DNA from: Heterobilharzia americana
Lineage: Eukaryota; Platyhelminthes; Trematoda; Strigeidida; Schistosomatidae
Assembly: GCA_944470555.2 (NCBI GenBank)
Contig: OX104131.1
Location: 13,260,515 to 13,324,514, forward strand
Direction: 5' to 3'
Length of the DNA: 64,000 bases
In this document: positions 24,460-37,000 of the stretch, in pieces
Position numbering within the stretch: position 1 is the first letter of the stretch
How the letters are laid out: every line of letters begins with the position of its first letter
Position numbers and translations under genes: made by a program
Notes under the pieces: model-generated
The model's input: only the letters and a program-made list of their open reading frames with translations
What the model was told of the DNA's origin: nothing
Databases searched by the model: none

Positions 24460-25250
24460 ATTTTAGTTAATTTATTAGATGTATGACATAGTGGAACAGT
24501 ATTCATCACTGCATCACGTTCCAAACACAACTCATTGTCCATAGTCATCAAAATAACTACACAACTTTACAACATCCTTCACATAGTTCCAATTTTCTCG
24601 TCTACTTTGTGATATCGGAGGTAGAATTTTCCATATATCCAGAACAAGTACTCATTCATTTCTGTTGCATGTATTAGATAAACAAAGATTCGGTTATCAA
24701 TCTCTCCCTCCGCCCTGCTGTGTTAGTTGTTAAGGGTTACCACCCTGTCCCATCCCATTGTGTGGTTGTGTGTAATTGCATGCATAACTGTGAGTTGAGC
24801 TTCTTTCTACATTCCTTATCTTTCTAGGATCTAGCAATTTTACTCAGGTAGGTTGTTGTGTTTAGATAGCCTAATTGACCCTGGTCAACTGCTTTGACCT
24901 CCCAATCATTGCAAGGAATTTGATAAACACTAATTTGTTTACTTAATTGGATCAATAGGATCTTCTAACCTACAAAGCTTATTTTTAAGTGAGCTCATAA
25001 GTTCTAAAGTCATCCCTTTTGATCCTAGCCAGCCTTCTCGAGAATCCTACGTGGTGTTTCTGAGGTACCTTCTTTGTATGGTAATACTATAGAGTTTTTG
25101 AATTTTCTCTCCATCGTATCCCCAATATCTTTATCATTGCTACGATTTCTAAGGAATTTATTCAATAATTTATGAGGGTAATTACTGCTGAGTAAGGTGT
25201 TTCTTATGTATCTAGTTTCTAAAACAAGCAACAAGTGTGAAAAAAGCAGG
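24460..25250 (-). mobile_element. Penelope-like element, endonuclease linker and 3' end
   Basis: The minus-strand reading at 25025-25234 (YIRNTLLSSNYPHKLLNKFL, then NSIVLPYKEGTSETPRRILE) is the linker before the GIY-YIG domain. It is nearly identical in pattern to INTSIVIPYKEGTSETIRRI in the plus-strand copy at 25640-26510. Downstream sequence to 24460 matches 32310-32800 in reverse complement at high identity. The endonuclease core itself is interrupted. Confidence 0.7.
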
Positions 25251-25369
25251 ATTTAATGAACTCATAAATTTCAGTAGTACTCGTCAGCTGAATACTCTAC
25301 ATACTTGATTATATTATATACCGTTAAGCAATGGAAAAGAGCATACATACATACATATATAACGTAGAC

Positions 25370-25600
25370 TGAGACAAATTTAGCTGTAACAACATAGAAG
25401 TGAATAGTTTTTACAGGTCAAATGATAATCCAGAGGATGGGAATGGATATTCAAGATTTAAAGCAACTGGTCCCTTTGATAAATTTCAACAGCGTAATGA
25501 GAAGACGAAGATTATCTGAAACATGTGATGTATTAGCGCTATACATTTCGAACAATCTGATCACACATGGACTTGTCGAACTATTTATATGAAATATAAG
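25370..25600 (+). repeat. Arm of an inverted repeat split by a Penelope copy
   Basis: 25498-25600 is repeated in reverse complement, with very few changes, at about 26905-27012. 25370-25470 is repeated in reverse complement at about 28281-28370. The right-hand arm is thus split by the Penelope fragment at 27014-28290. Confidence 0.65.
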
Positions 25601-25639
25601 TGAAAAACTTGGGCACTGTGATCGAATGTAATTCCATAT

Positions 25640-26510
25640 TAGATTTGTTTATTTGATATAAAGCGCACAGATAACAGAGCTGAGAAACTCACTAGTCATT
25701 GTAAGGACTTAAAAAAGGAATTGAAACACATAAATGTCATTTTATTAAGAAAATCACACGGACACATAAGAAGCAAAATAATAACACTAATACAAATATA
25801 AATAATAGTGACAACATGAGTAGAAAGGAAATCAACACTTCCATTGTGATACCATACAAGGAAGGAACATCAGAAACCATACGTAGGATTCTCAACAAGG
25901 TTGGAATTAAGGTGGCATTTAAACCAACAAACTCACTTAGAGGTAAGCTTTGTCTGCTAAAAGATCCGATAGAACCAATTAAGCAACATAATATAATCTA
26001 CCAAATTCCATGTAATGACTGTGAGGTCAAATACATAGGTCAAACTAGCCGGTCGGGGTCAGTTAGATTAACAGAACATAAGAATTTAGCTAAACATAGA
26101 ACGACAGATAGATCAATAATCTAGAAAAACACTAGGCCATTGCATTACATTCATCAACACACAACCACACAATAGGGTGGGATAAAACCACTGTACTTAA
26201 GTCTAATACAGCTAGGTGGAGAGAGAGATTAATTACTGAATCTTTGTTCATCGAATCCACACCCAACACATGTAATAGGAATGACGCAACACCAATACCA
26301 GAGATATGGAAAACTTTACTACCAATCAAAAAACAAAAAAACAAAGAGAGATCAGGTGACAGGATTATAAAATCAGATATCGAAAGAAGTGTGATTACAT
26401 TGATATGATTATGAGCAATAATTTATGCTCGAAACGTAATCAAGTAAATAATACTGTATCACTGTGCGCCACATATCAAATATCACATATCAAATAAACA
26501 AATCTAATAT
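25640..26510 (+). mobile_element. Penelope-like element, GIY-YIG endonuclease and 3' end
   Basis: The open frame 25816-26124 encodes the pre-endonuclease linker (VIPYKEGTSETIRRILNKVG) and the GIY-YIG core (NIIYQIPCNDCEVKYIGQTS), with the paired Cys that precede the core in this group, then a stop at 26124. Coding similarity continues after the stop (LHYIHQHTTTQ). The ends carry mirrored copies of ccatattagatttgtttatt (about 25633 and the complement near 26508), consistent with the whole unit being one insertion. The reverse transcriptase is missing. Confidence 0.75.
26407..26441 (+). ncRNA. Possible relic of a Penelope hammerhead motif
   Basis: Shape: GATTATGAGC, a ten-base AT loop, then GCTCGAAACGTAATC. 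Stem II (GAGC/GCTC) and GAAAC are present, and GATTA pairs with TAATC outside. CTGATGA reads ATTATGA, two changes from the core. Penelope-like elements in other animals are known to carry hammerhead motifs. The related copies at 24.5 and 32.7 kb are more degenerate. Confidence 0.3.
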
Positions 26511-26629
26511 GGTATTTATATGAAAATTTACGAAAAGGTCAATGAAGTTAATAGGAAACATGGGAATAGGAAGGGATAGAAAAAAAGGAAAACCTTACTC
26601 TTGGTATGAAAATTAAAATCAATACTACC

Positions 26630-26930
26630 AAAGTAGGTTCAACGTGAGTACGAATTGCTTTTGAATACATAAAGGGGGTTTACATTTACAGATGGCAAGA
26701 GCTTCAATAAATTTAAGCACTCGACTCTGACCACTTTTATGTAGTACTTTCAGGGCTGTTTTCATGTCTATCCTATGGTTAGTTTCTAGTATATGTTAAG
26801 CGATAGACGAAGATGGATGTTTGTCACCTGCACTTATCGGATCTGTTGAGGTCATTTGATTTTGTAGCCACTTAGGTACATGTTCATTGACCTTTTCGTA
26901 AATTTTCATATAAATAGTTCGACAAGTCCA
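26630..26930 (-). mobile_element. Penelope-like C-terminal fragment
   Basis: The minus-strand translation reads KVNEHVPKWLQNQMTSTDPI, then SSSIA, a stop, HILETNHRIDMKTALKV, then CIQKQFVLTLNLLW. It parallels MVEHIPKWLKHAEKKTPRSS and CIQKEMVVSLNLPW of the copy next door at 27284-27523. It is therefore the region after the GIY-YIG core of a sister Penelope family, with one in-frame stop. Confidence 0.7.
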
Positions 26931-27013
26931 TGTGTGATCAGATTATTCGAAATGTATAGCGCTAATACACCACATGTTTCAGATAATCTTCGTCTTCTCA
27001 TTACGCTGTTTAA

Positions 27014-28290
27014 ATATTCAAGATTGTTGACATAGGGATGAGAACTGAATCGATGGAGCGTCGATCACGTCATTGAAAACAAGATAGTTAATAGTACTTA
27101 TGCAGACAATAAGAAAACAAGGTGTATATTGAGATGAATAATAATGATAACATTGACAATAGGACTAAGGTTAATTAGACGAAACAAATCAGGGAAGGAA
27201 AACAAAATATATGAGATGAGTGATAATTAATAGTGAAGAGTAAAATAAGAAAGATTAAATATGATTAGACAGTGTTGTAATTATTACCATGGCAGATTCA
27301 GACTGACTACCATTTCCTTCTGAATGCAAAGGTTTGGTTTGACGACTCGAATCGTACAGGCTTCTACATATCCAAGCAACTTCTTATTTTGCTGTCTACT
27401 GATGACTTTAAAGGACCTATAGGTATCAATATCATGTCCATAGTCCATTAGGTGCTTCGTTATCGAGCTCCTCGGGGTCTTCTTTTCGGCATGCTTCAAC
27501 CATTTAGGTATGTGCTCAACCATTCGGGTGGACAGACGCCTCTCCGTACGACCAGTGTATGTGCTTCCGCAGGTACATTCGAGTTGTTATATGCATTTAG
27601 ATATGTCGAGGATCGGAGTTCTGTCTTTCCCTGATTGCTGTAATACCCTTCTGGTGGTGCTAAGAAGAACCAGTTTAGCTGCGTAGTAACTCCTTCTGAT
27701 AGACTTCTCCAGTCTTCGTCTAACTACATCTAGCACGTCGTCACCTTTGAATGGCGAGGTGACGTAGGCTGGTTTCTTCTGCACTGTTGGGGCCGTTGTT
27801 CTGCTCCCTACCCACTTCGCGTGCTTGTTGAAAAAACTTTCTGGGTACCCATTCTTCACCAACACGCTTTTCAAAGTCCCTATTTCGTAGTCTAGTGTGC
27901 TGTCGGAACAAATTTTTCTGGCTCTGTTACACAGTGTTCTAATTACATTCACTTTGTATTGGATCGGAACAAAGCTCCTAAAATGAAGGTATTGTCCTGT
28001 CCAAGAAGGTTTCCTATAAATGGACCTTTCTATAGATCCATCGATTCTTTTCACTAATGAAACATCTAAGAAACTAATCATATTATTTTCCTCATGCTCG
28101 ATCGTAAAAGTCAGGTTTGGGTGACATGAACTGAAGCTCTTCAGTGGTGCTTCTGTCTCCGTTTTACTATTGCATACAATGAATACATCGTCCATATAGC
28201 GCTGGTACAGTTCCGTCTGACCAATGAGGCGCTTCAAGCTATTCGCTCAATCGATTCAGTTCTCATCCCTATGTCAACAATCTTGAATAT
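27014..28290 (-). mobile_element. Penelope-like element: reverse transcriptase and GIY-YIG, flanked by a 41-bp inverted repeat
   Basis: The minus-strand frame 27587-28237 begins at the catalytic motif (YQRYMDDVFIVCNSKTE). It continues through NMISFLDVSLVKRIDGSIER and SIYRKPSWTGQYLHF, the usual order after motif C in Penelope RTs. After a single stop (KCI, stop) the frame resumes with the endonuclease (QLECTCGSTYTGRTERRLST, then RMVEHIPKWL) down to 27284. The RT fingers are missing, so the copy is 5'-truncated. The two borders, 27014-27054 and 28250-28290, are exact reverse complements. Confidence 0.85.
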
Positions 28291-28370
28291 CCATTTCCAT
28301 CCTCTGGATTACCATTTGACCTGTAAAAACTACTCACCTTTATGTTATTACACCTAAATTTATCTCAGTC

Positions 28371-30334
28371 ACTTCTCATTGACACAGTTGTCAAGGTAAA
28401 TCACAAGTGCTTATCCCATTGCTGACATATTTACGAATTCATAGATGTTACCATACTATGATAATCCGTAGCGTTGATACCAACGGGCAGGGTCGGAGTC
28501 AAACATCCGTTCTGACTTCCACTGAGGTTGCTGATGTGCACTGAAGAAAGCCATCATATAGTGACTGCTTCCGATAAGTGAAAATAACTGAAGTTAAGCA
28601 GTTTACAAGTCATGGTACACAACTAGTCGTTGGAATTCATGCAATACATCTGACTGAACAGGACGGTATTAATTCTCGCCTTATAGTCGACTACAGGAAT
28701 TCAAGAATTTCTCTGGTCGATAGCTATAAATAACCTCCATCGCCTACCAAATACGCCATCGATTTTCAAGAGCTACATATACCCGGCTACTGGGTCACCA
28801 AATTTACGAAAACAAAAGTTGTTTCTAAGCCCAATGATGATGGCTGAAGAAAAGACTAAATCTAGTCTACGTTACGTAGGAGTTGAGTCATCAATTTCCA
28901 GGTCACCGACTTAACAGTTTATCAACACAACTTACAAATATACTTATCAAAAAATTCCTACTACGCTGACCGGTAGCTCTGCTGAGCGAAACTTAGTTGT
29001 CCGCTCTTCATTACATTATCTATCTAGCAAAAGTCTTCTGATGCCCAGTTCAAACGGAAGAGAACTTGCATAAGACACAGGTCGATTAGTTTCGAAAAAG
29101 CACAAATAAACATTCAAACAAAATCATGTGGATCCAGTTTATTACTTCATTGGTACTCAGTCGGCTAGAAAAGCAATGAAGGTCTGTCATAGTATACTAT
29201 CAAAAATTTGAACCGTTTTATGGGAAGGTTTTCATGGAACAAGTATCATGTATAATACAAATAACTCATAATGGAACATCTGTTTATGTACTAAGATGTA
29301 AGACACACCTATTGCCTCATGCGTTTCACAAGCGGAAGTAAGCGGAGCTGAATTTAAATTTGCGTCCATTAGTTGAAAGTTGTGTTGAAGTCAATGGACA
29401 ACATCTTAACACCACCAAATTGAAGTGAATCTAAGGGGGATAGCAAAGGAAGGGAGATAGTAGGATTTAAGAAGAGAGTAAGTGACTCATCAATCATTGA
29501 AGCCTGCAACAATCAGAAGATAAAACGTTATGAGCAGAGCTCAATGATGATATAAATACTTAGGTAAAGAGTTTAAAAAATCGACTACCAGAGCCGTTGA
29601 AGGCTGCCAACAGTTTCCTTCAGAATGTAGAAATTTCAACCAATTGAACGACATCTACACAGTAATGCTCATGCGATAAATTTCTTGCAGAAACACCGCA
29701 AAAGCAAAGCGAAAAGAAAAAGGCAGGCGGGGAGGGGGGTAAGATTTTCGAAAAGGAAGCAAGTACATAGGGAAAACGGAGAGGTGGTTGCCTACTAAGA
29801 TTACTGAGCACATGCCAAACAGTTGACATCTGAAAGATTCGTACTCATTCAGCAGTCCAATAACTCGTCACTTATACGATACGTGGCGTCAAGTAGACGC
29901 CAAAAAATCCATCACAGTAGTCGATAGACAAAAGACTTGACTCTAATTTCAGAGTACCGAACCCGAGGATATTCGATGAGTTCAACTTGAATTAGTGATT
30001 TTTCATCTTCTCACCTCTCCAAAAATATTTTTAATGCTTTTGTTTTGTGCCTAATCCCATCTTTATTCATATTGGCTGTCATTTTGTTATTACCATATTT
30101 ATTACCCTGGTGATAATCTTATCTTATCCATTTATCATTTTGCCAAAATAATATCGTTTGCATGATTACGTAACCGCCTGTCCTTATTTCTAATCTAATT
30201 TCAGTCGTTCTTAAACATTCCTCACTTTGATTTTTGGTGTCATAGCTTGTGAATTGGCTGCTATTAAAATACGGTCTCCTGCACGGGTGCCTCTACATTG
30301 CCAGTATTTTTAGTTTCAGTATCAATGATGGATA
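28371..30334. other. No gene recognised
   Basis: Open frames are short and on opposing strands. A stretch at 29990-30330 resembles the 3' flank of the Smalpha copy at 38187 (cggatgcctcggtattgcc compared with cgggtgcctctacattgcc), so it is probably SINE tail. Confidence 0.4.
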
Positions 30335-30497
30335 TTGGCTAACAGCGGAATCATGAGTGAGCGTCTCATTCAATTTGGAACTCGTGAGTTGGATGCACTT
30401 ACTTTCCAGGGAGTGAAGTTGTCTCCACTAAGACTCAAAGCCGTGACCAGTTACTTCAAACTCCACAGTGTTACGCAATAGGCTACTGGGTCAGGAT
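30335..30497 (-). mobile_element. Smalpha-type SINE, decayed hammerhead
   Basis: On the minus strand: a tRNA-like head (CAGTAGCCTATTGCG), AGTAAGTGCATCCAA, CTCACGAGTTCCAAATTG, ATGAGACGCTCA, then ATTCCGCTGTTAGCC. Both core strands are mutated. It faces a plus-strand copy 180 bp away, head to head. Confidence 0.65.
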
Positions 30498-30678
30498 AGC
30501 CATTCATTGTGCGATGGGTGTAGTAATACCAAAACTGAAAATGCTTGCAATATTGTGGCATCCGCGCAGGAATCCATTTGCCAGTGGTGGTCGATCAGTG
30601 CAACCGCATCAACGACGGAGATTCGCAAGCTATTGCATCAAGGCTATACTTTGTCCATCACACAAGGGGGGTCTCTTC

Positions 30679-30835
30679 TGACTTAGTGGCTCAGTGGATG
30701 ACGTTCTGGCGTTTAAAGTGACTGGTCCTGGCCCAGAGTCACAGTACGGACAACATCACTCAGTGAGAAGCAGGTGCACCCAGCTGACGAGTCCTAAACG
30801 GGACGAGACGCATGTTATAAATTCCACTGCTAGAC
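30679..30835 (+). mobile_element. Smalpha-type SINE, partly preserved hammerhead
   Basis: The tRNA-like head has box-A-like TAGTGGCTCAGTGG. The segment 30770-30830 reads GCAGGTGCACCCAG, CTGACGAGTCC, GGGACGAGACGCATGTT, then ATTCCACTGC. CTGACGA is intact, GAAA reads GAGA, and the stem I partner of CCAG is lost. Divergent partner of 30335-30497. Confidence 0.7.
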
Positions 30836-31344
30836 GCTGTCTATCAATAACATCAAACTATGTTTTAATTGTAAACAGAAAAATAGCGGTAAAGACAAAT
30901 TTTTGGCAAAACAATGAAAGATACCTGCTTTTTCTTTTGCTACGTAGTTATTTTTCGATATTACATGTAATATACATAGGGTGAAGGATGTTAAGAAAAT
31001 TAGGTAATTATCGATTGGTAACTGTCCTTCATTTAAACGATATTGGAGGGTGGTAGGGAAGCGATCACTCGAAAAAAACAGACCAATCAAAAATAAACAC
31101 TGTGTTATTATACACTCTATACGCTTTTGTCCAATATATATGTCATTCACAGGAGCGTGATCAGAACTGTAACCAGTAGTTTACAGTGATTTTTCTTCCA
31201 AAAAAATAATTAGTAGTTATTCGTTAAACGGGTTGATTAAAATTTGAATTTTTGAGGAGAATTGAAATCAATGTTGATGATTTAGTTCACAAACATCAAT
31301 CGTGGAAACTGTTTTGTTCATTTTGGACGTTTGTGAGGATTTAT

Positions 31345-31600
31345 TGATATCAAAGTGGCATCCATTATAGACTGACTGGAAAACCTAGGGTCATTGGACA
31401 GCTGTCTTTTCCAAGTATATGACTGTTCGGCCATGTGCACCCATGACCCCGAGGGGTTCGAACCTAGGACCCCCAGGTTTTGCAATGAGCATATCACCAC
31501 TGAGTTACTGCGTCAGAATCTAATGGTTTACGTCTTCCTACTTCTGTCAACACTATCGTTAAGTATTTGTCATTGCTTTGGTGCTGCTTGGTTTCGAAAG
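31345..31600 (-). mobile_element. Arm and spacer of the palindromic hammerhead repeat, degenerate
   Basis: On the minus strand the tRNA-like head is recognisable (TAACTCAGTGG, and box-B-like GGTTCGAACCCC), and the ribozyme tail survives as ACAGCTGTCCAATGAC. Beyond the head, 31540-31575 (actatcgttaagtatttgtc) is the spacer seen in copies 18890-19270 and 40304-40888. The catalytic core is not recognisable. Confidence 0.5.
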
Positions 31601-32104
31601 ACTGGGAGGTAAGTTTTTATTTGTTTAGTTATCGAACAAGTTTCTCTTCTATTCGTCTATCAGTGTATTTGTTTAGATATCTTAGTAGCAGTGTGATTAT
31701 AGAAAACTCGGCATGATTCAGCAGGCATGATCATTCAAGTGATGATCTATGAAGTCAGTAGCTGACGGTAGCTGATAATGTAGTAATTCGACACCACCGA
31801 CTTGTGATGTAATAATGCATCAGAGGGATCATCAACACTGGTGGCAGTATACATATGAAGAGGTTACTTATCACCGACAACAGATTACTAGCAGGTATAA
31901 ATTTTGTGCTTAGAATTCAACAAAACTACATTCCTGTCGATGAATCACTCAGTACATCCTCTTGTCATCCATTCATTAAGGCCAACCTACCTTTGGATTG
32001 AGGTATTTAAACTCAGTAGAAATAGTGCCTAGGCTAATGTACTGAGATCTGTAATTCCATTTCAAGTACATCTGAGAAGTTCCTTTAAACAACCATTTGG
32101 GATA

Positions 32105-32800
32105 CTAATGTTTCTCAAGTGACTTCTTTGCATGGTAAAGGTTTTGAATTCTCTCTTCACATTATTGTCAATATTTTTTTTTATTGATACGACCTCTTAG
32201 GAATTTATTTAATAAATCATTGAGAAGAACAATTATCGATGAGTAAGTTGTATTTAATGTATCTGCTTTTTTGTCACAGGTCTTTTGTTTTACCAATAAG
32301 TTTCTTCGCCCTGTTTGAATCTGATCGTGATGTCAGGCACATAGGTCAAATTAGTCGACCAGAGTCAATTAGGCTATTCAAACACAAAAACCTACCTGAG
32401 TAAAATTGCTAGATCCTAGAAAGATAAAGAATGTAGAAAGAAGCTCAACTCACAGTTATGCATGCAATTACACACAACCACACAATGGGATGGGACAGGG
32501 TGGTAACCCTTAACAATTAACACAGCAGGGTGGAGGGAGAGATTGATAACCGAATCTTTGTTTATCGAATCAACATCGAATACATGCAACAGAAATGAAT
32601 GAGTACTTGTTCTGGATATATGGAAAATTCTACCTCCGATATCACAAAGTAGACGAGAAAATTGGAACTATGTGAAGGATGTTGTAAAGTTGTGTAGTTA
32701 TTTTGATATGACTATGGACAATGAGTTGTGTTTGGAACGTGATGCAGTGATGAATACTGTTCCACTGTGCGATACATTTAATGAATCAGCTAAAATGGAA
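32105..32800. mobile_element. Penelope-like fragment with internal inversion
   Basis: 32105-32275 matches 25050-25210 in the same (minus-coding) direction. 32310-32800 matches 24470-24880 in reverse complement, so it is plus-coding. In the contiguous copy at 24460-25250 the two segments lie in one orientation; here the upstream part is flipped. No open frame of note. Confidence 0.6.
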
Positions 32801-32849
32801 TTTTCGTTGTTAGATCTGAAGGGAACGCTGAAAGTACATCTGAGAAGAA

Positions 32850-33949
32850 GTTTCTTTAGATAATGATTCGAGATGCCGACTTTTTATTTATGGGATTGAA
32901 TGTAGCTAAATAGAAAATAAATGATTTCCGTTATTGATAAACTTGTGAATAGATAGATGATATCCAGAGGAAGCATTTTCTTTCTTGACAAATTGACATT
33001 TTTGATTGATTCAACAAAGTGAAATGTGTCATGCAGGCTGTTTCAAAATTTCACTATTCACTAGATCCAGTATCGTCATGAACCATTTTACAACTGAATG
33101 GTATGGAGAATTGGTCATGTATAGTATCGGATGAAAGGGAATACCTTCTTTGTGCACTTCGGCTGAGCCATATAGTCAAGGGATTCAGAAACCTGGTGGA
33201 CAGAGTTATTTGTAGAGTTCAGTGATAATCAATACTTCACCTTTCCTCTTATTCAATCTGTTGGACAATTGACCCTCTATTTCATCGGTAGAGTCTTTCT
33301 GAACTGTGTGTTTTGAAAATTTGTTCCTATCTGATAGAATGAGTTAAGACTTTTCTATATAATCAGATTTAACTTTTGACCTAGTGGTTTTTATATGATC
33401 ATAAAATCTACATATGAATGATACATTATTGTCGTACAAAGTGTCTTGCTTATAGTTAAAGGTCATTGATTGCCTTCTGATATTTTCATGGCCCAGTGAA
33501 GTTTAAAGTGCTGACGGAGAACAGTCACCATTAGTATCCAGTTCAAGTGTCTGACTGGGTTGGAATCGTTGGTGTCTTATTATTCACTCGATCATTTCAA
33601 TCAAGCTAGTGTTTGCTCAGAGCTTAAACTGCATTGAGATACATTAATTATCCATGAACCTCACAAATAAATACCTGTGGATAGTGAAAACATTTCTATC
33701 TATCTGTATTAGGTTGAATATGCATAAAATTCTGTTCAAATTTGTAGATATCTCCTTCTCAGACACCATTCTCACTATTGCTGTCAAAAACGGGTCACTT
33801 TAAACGGCATCCTAGCAACTGTTGGTACAACCAGTCAGGTTTCAGTATTTCAGCTAGGATGTTAGATTTTGATAAAATAGCGAATTGTGATCAGTTGTCT
33901 TAAGAGTTGCCAGGGTAGCCTTTAAAGTCACTATCAAAAGCGAGCGCTG

Positions 33950-34025
<76 letters not shown>

Positions 34026-37000
34026 TCAGTACTTATAAGAAACGTGTGACTTTGAAGGGGGTCAACAACGATTGCGTTGTATCTCTAACCCTATCAACTG
34101 ATATGGTTATTAACAGACACTTCACTTTATGTAGGGAAATAGCTGCAGTCATTTTAATCGAACACTGAATAACCTCTGATATTATAGTTTTCGTCTTGTT
34201 TGACTCCGAGGGGCATAAACAGGGCAAGTGCTTGAAACATTTCGTTTGTGTGCTTGCTAAAGTAAGCATCTTATATGAAGAAAGGCATTCTCTTTAGTTG
34301 TTTCAGAAGTCACGAAACCTGTGTCTAAGCCATAATACTTACTCTAATCAGATTTGTCGGTAGATTTCACTCAGTAAACAATAGTCTGGCATGCCAATAT
34401 TTATTATGACTTGATAAATTAATGAGATAACAGAAAATACAGATTAGCAACAAAAGCCTCATCAAAATGACGCTAGTACTTACCTCAATTTACAAGCATA
34501 ACAAGATTTGAATTCGTTCAATGATATCGTTTTATCAGATATGCGACCTTGGAACGGAATACACACACGTGATGAAGTCATTCAAGCATGACAGTTGTGG
34601 AGACAGACTTGAAATTAACTACAATCTGTTATAAACAAATGTTAAATGTTCAGTTGTGAATGCACTTGGTAGTCAACTAATCATTCATTCTAGTTTTTAT
34701 ACTGTCAGTGAAGGTAACAAGTCGTGGTTATCTGAATGGCTGTTATTGTCAGAGTATCGACAACCCCGTAAACTTGAGACATGAGTAAATTCACATGATG
34801 GTGAACATAAACAATGAATTTAGTGACATCATTCTATATTACAGCTGAAGTGTTCTTTGGCAGATGTTTTGTGCTACAATGCTGATTGTCTATCCTGTAA
34901 GTTCGCAAAGAAGTAACAAATCACAAATTGGCTTCAGAACCAATCAAAGCTGGACAGGAATTTCCAGATGGTCATATGACTTTATGTATAGATACCTGAT
35001 TGAATAATTCGGCAGAATCGAGGAGGCTTCCCTGCTCAACTAAGGTTTCGTGCCTATCTTCATTCATCAATCAGACGTATATGTAACCATGAGAGAATAA
35101 CTATTTTAGACAGACAGACACACAAGTCAACTGACAGTCTTTCATACATGTGGATCATTTCAAGTAATCACACTTTAATGAAGAATTCAGACAAGAACTG
35201 GATAGAAAAAAGTGGTAGTGAAGAAGACGAAACTGTCTGATAGGAGAGAGTACAATAGGATGAATGTTAATGAGAATATTCAGGACTTCGAAGATGGCAA
35301 AGAATGTATACATTGGCATCATTATAAGTGATCCTCGACCATCTTACCAAGGGTCTGCAACCAGTAATTTCTCTCTTCTCAAGGACGCCAGTCAGGCGGT
35401 GTACGTTACTGTACGTAGTTCATACCAATAATCACACACTTCACGGACTGTAGCCTTTTTATTTATCAGGCCACCTTTAATCTTCCTTCAACCTAGTTTT
35501 ACTTTCGCTAACACTGGCATGCACAACACCTATCTAAGCTACCTTTTTCAGTAAGAGTGCACAATTTTACTGACTTAAGTAACTTCCTTGTGTAGAACTT
35601 TTAGTCTAACCTTCAAACTACTCATATTATGATTCCAGGGCATGCAAGCAATGCCATGAAGGGATTTATGATCGAAAACCTGTAGCCTTGTTTTACCGTC
35701 CACTTTCAGCTACTACCTTCGACAAATGGACAATATGACAGAGTGGGCTGGTGTGCGATATACCAATCTTTTTAAGTGTTTTTAGATAAGTATTGAACTA
35801 AGAGACTGTATTTCACTGCCATTCGTAGCATTACTGACCCCCTGTATGACAGATTTATGTGCAAATATTGCTTACAGAATGTCGCATGGCAATGTTATGT
35901 CATTTATCTTAGTAGCTACATCACTCATCACATAGAATTTAACAGCTACACTGATAATCATATGGCAACCGATGCATCTACTGGTTAACACTCTTCGTAA
36001 TTCAGTCGAGCATCGTAAGCAACAGATTCAGGTGATTGTGGACTTTGCATCCACATGATAAATAGTTATCAAAACCAATGCCTTTTGCTGAGTTACAGTT
36101 GACTAAATCATTCATGGATCACCTGTTAACTGATCTGCTTGCTTTGTGCTCATGACTGCTTTGAAGATGGCGCTGCCTAACCTACTGCCAGTTAGTGAGC
36201 TTCAATCTGTCACGTCCGACACACTTAAGCCACTCAGTTTTCATTAGATCGACTGAAGATAATTGTCAGTGGTCAACAATTTACTCTTATCATTAAATTC
36301 CTTTACATCCAATATATCCACTCAAAAAAGTAACATTCAACTTCGTATTTTATAAACGGTTTACTGAAATGTTAATTACTATAAGATGTAGTATTAGTTG
36401 GAGAAGTCTTCCAATCCCTGAGGACTTCCAAAACGAATCTGTGCACTCTGAGGCTTTAAGGAAAGCCACATGATCACACATGTCAATATCAGAGTGGTCA
36501 TTTCATTGAAACGTATCGAAAACATGATTCTGGAAAGGCATTTAACAGATAACTATGACTAACACTGAATTGTTTTGCATAGTTCTTCTAGCTGCACAGC
36601 TACCCTGTTTGTACTTCTTCTTCGAGCTTTAGGAATCGAAATGCATAGAATAATCGTCAACAGTCATATAAGAAGAAAAGCTGCCTTCGAATGGAAGCTC
36701 TCTGACCTGTGAAATGGGAGAACAGACAGTCATCGTAGTAAATGAAATTGAGAAACTTCAGATAAATCACTTCTGCGGCATATACTACCAAAAAACATGA
36801 GTATTCAGAGACCAACTCATATTGATCTAGAGGTGTCACCGGTCAGATCACGATGATCTAAACACCGGATGGCCGTTTCACGTATTTTAACCAGACTTGT
36901 CAGAGTTTCTGCTCAGACAACTGCTAGATTGTTCGATTACTTGGCTGGCTGACTTGAAACGTCAAACTCATTCAGGTGACTGGAATACAAACTGAGTAAT

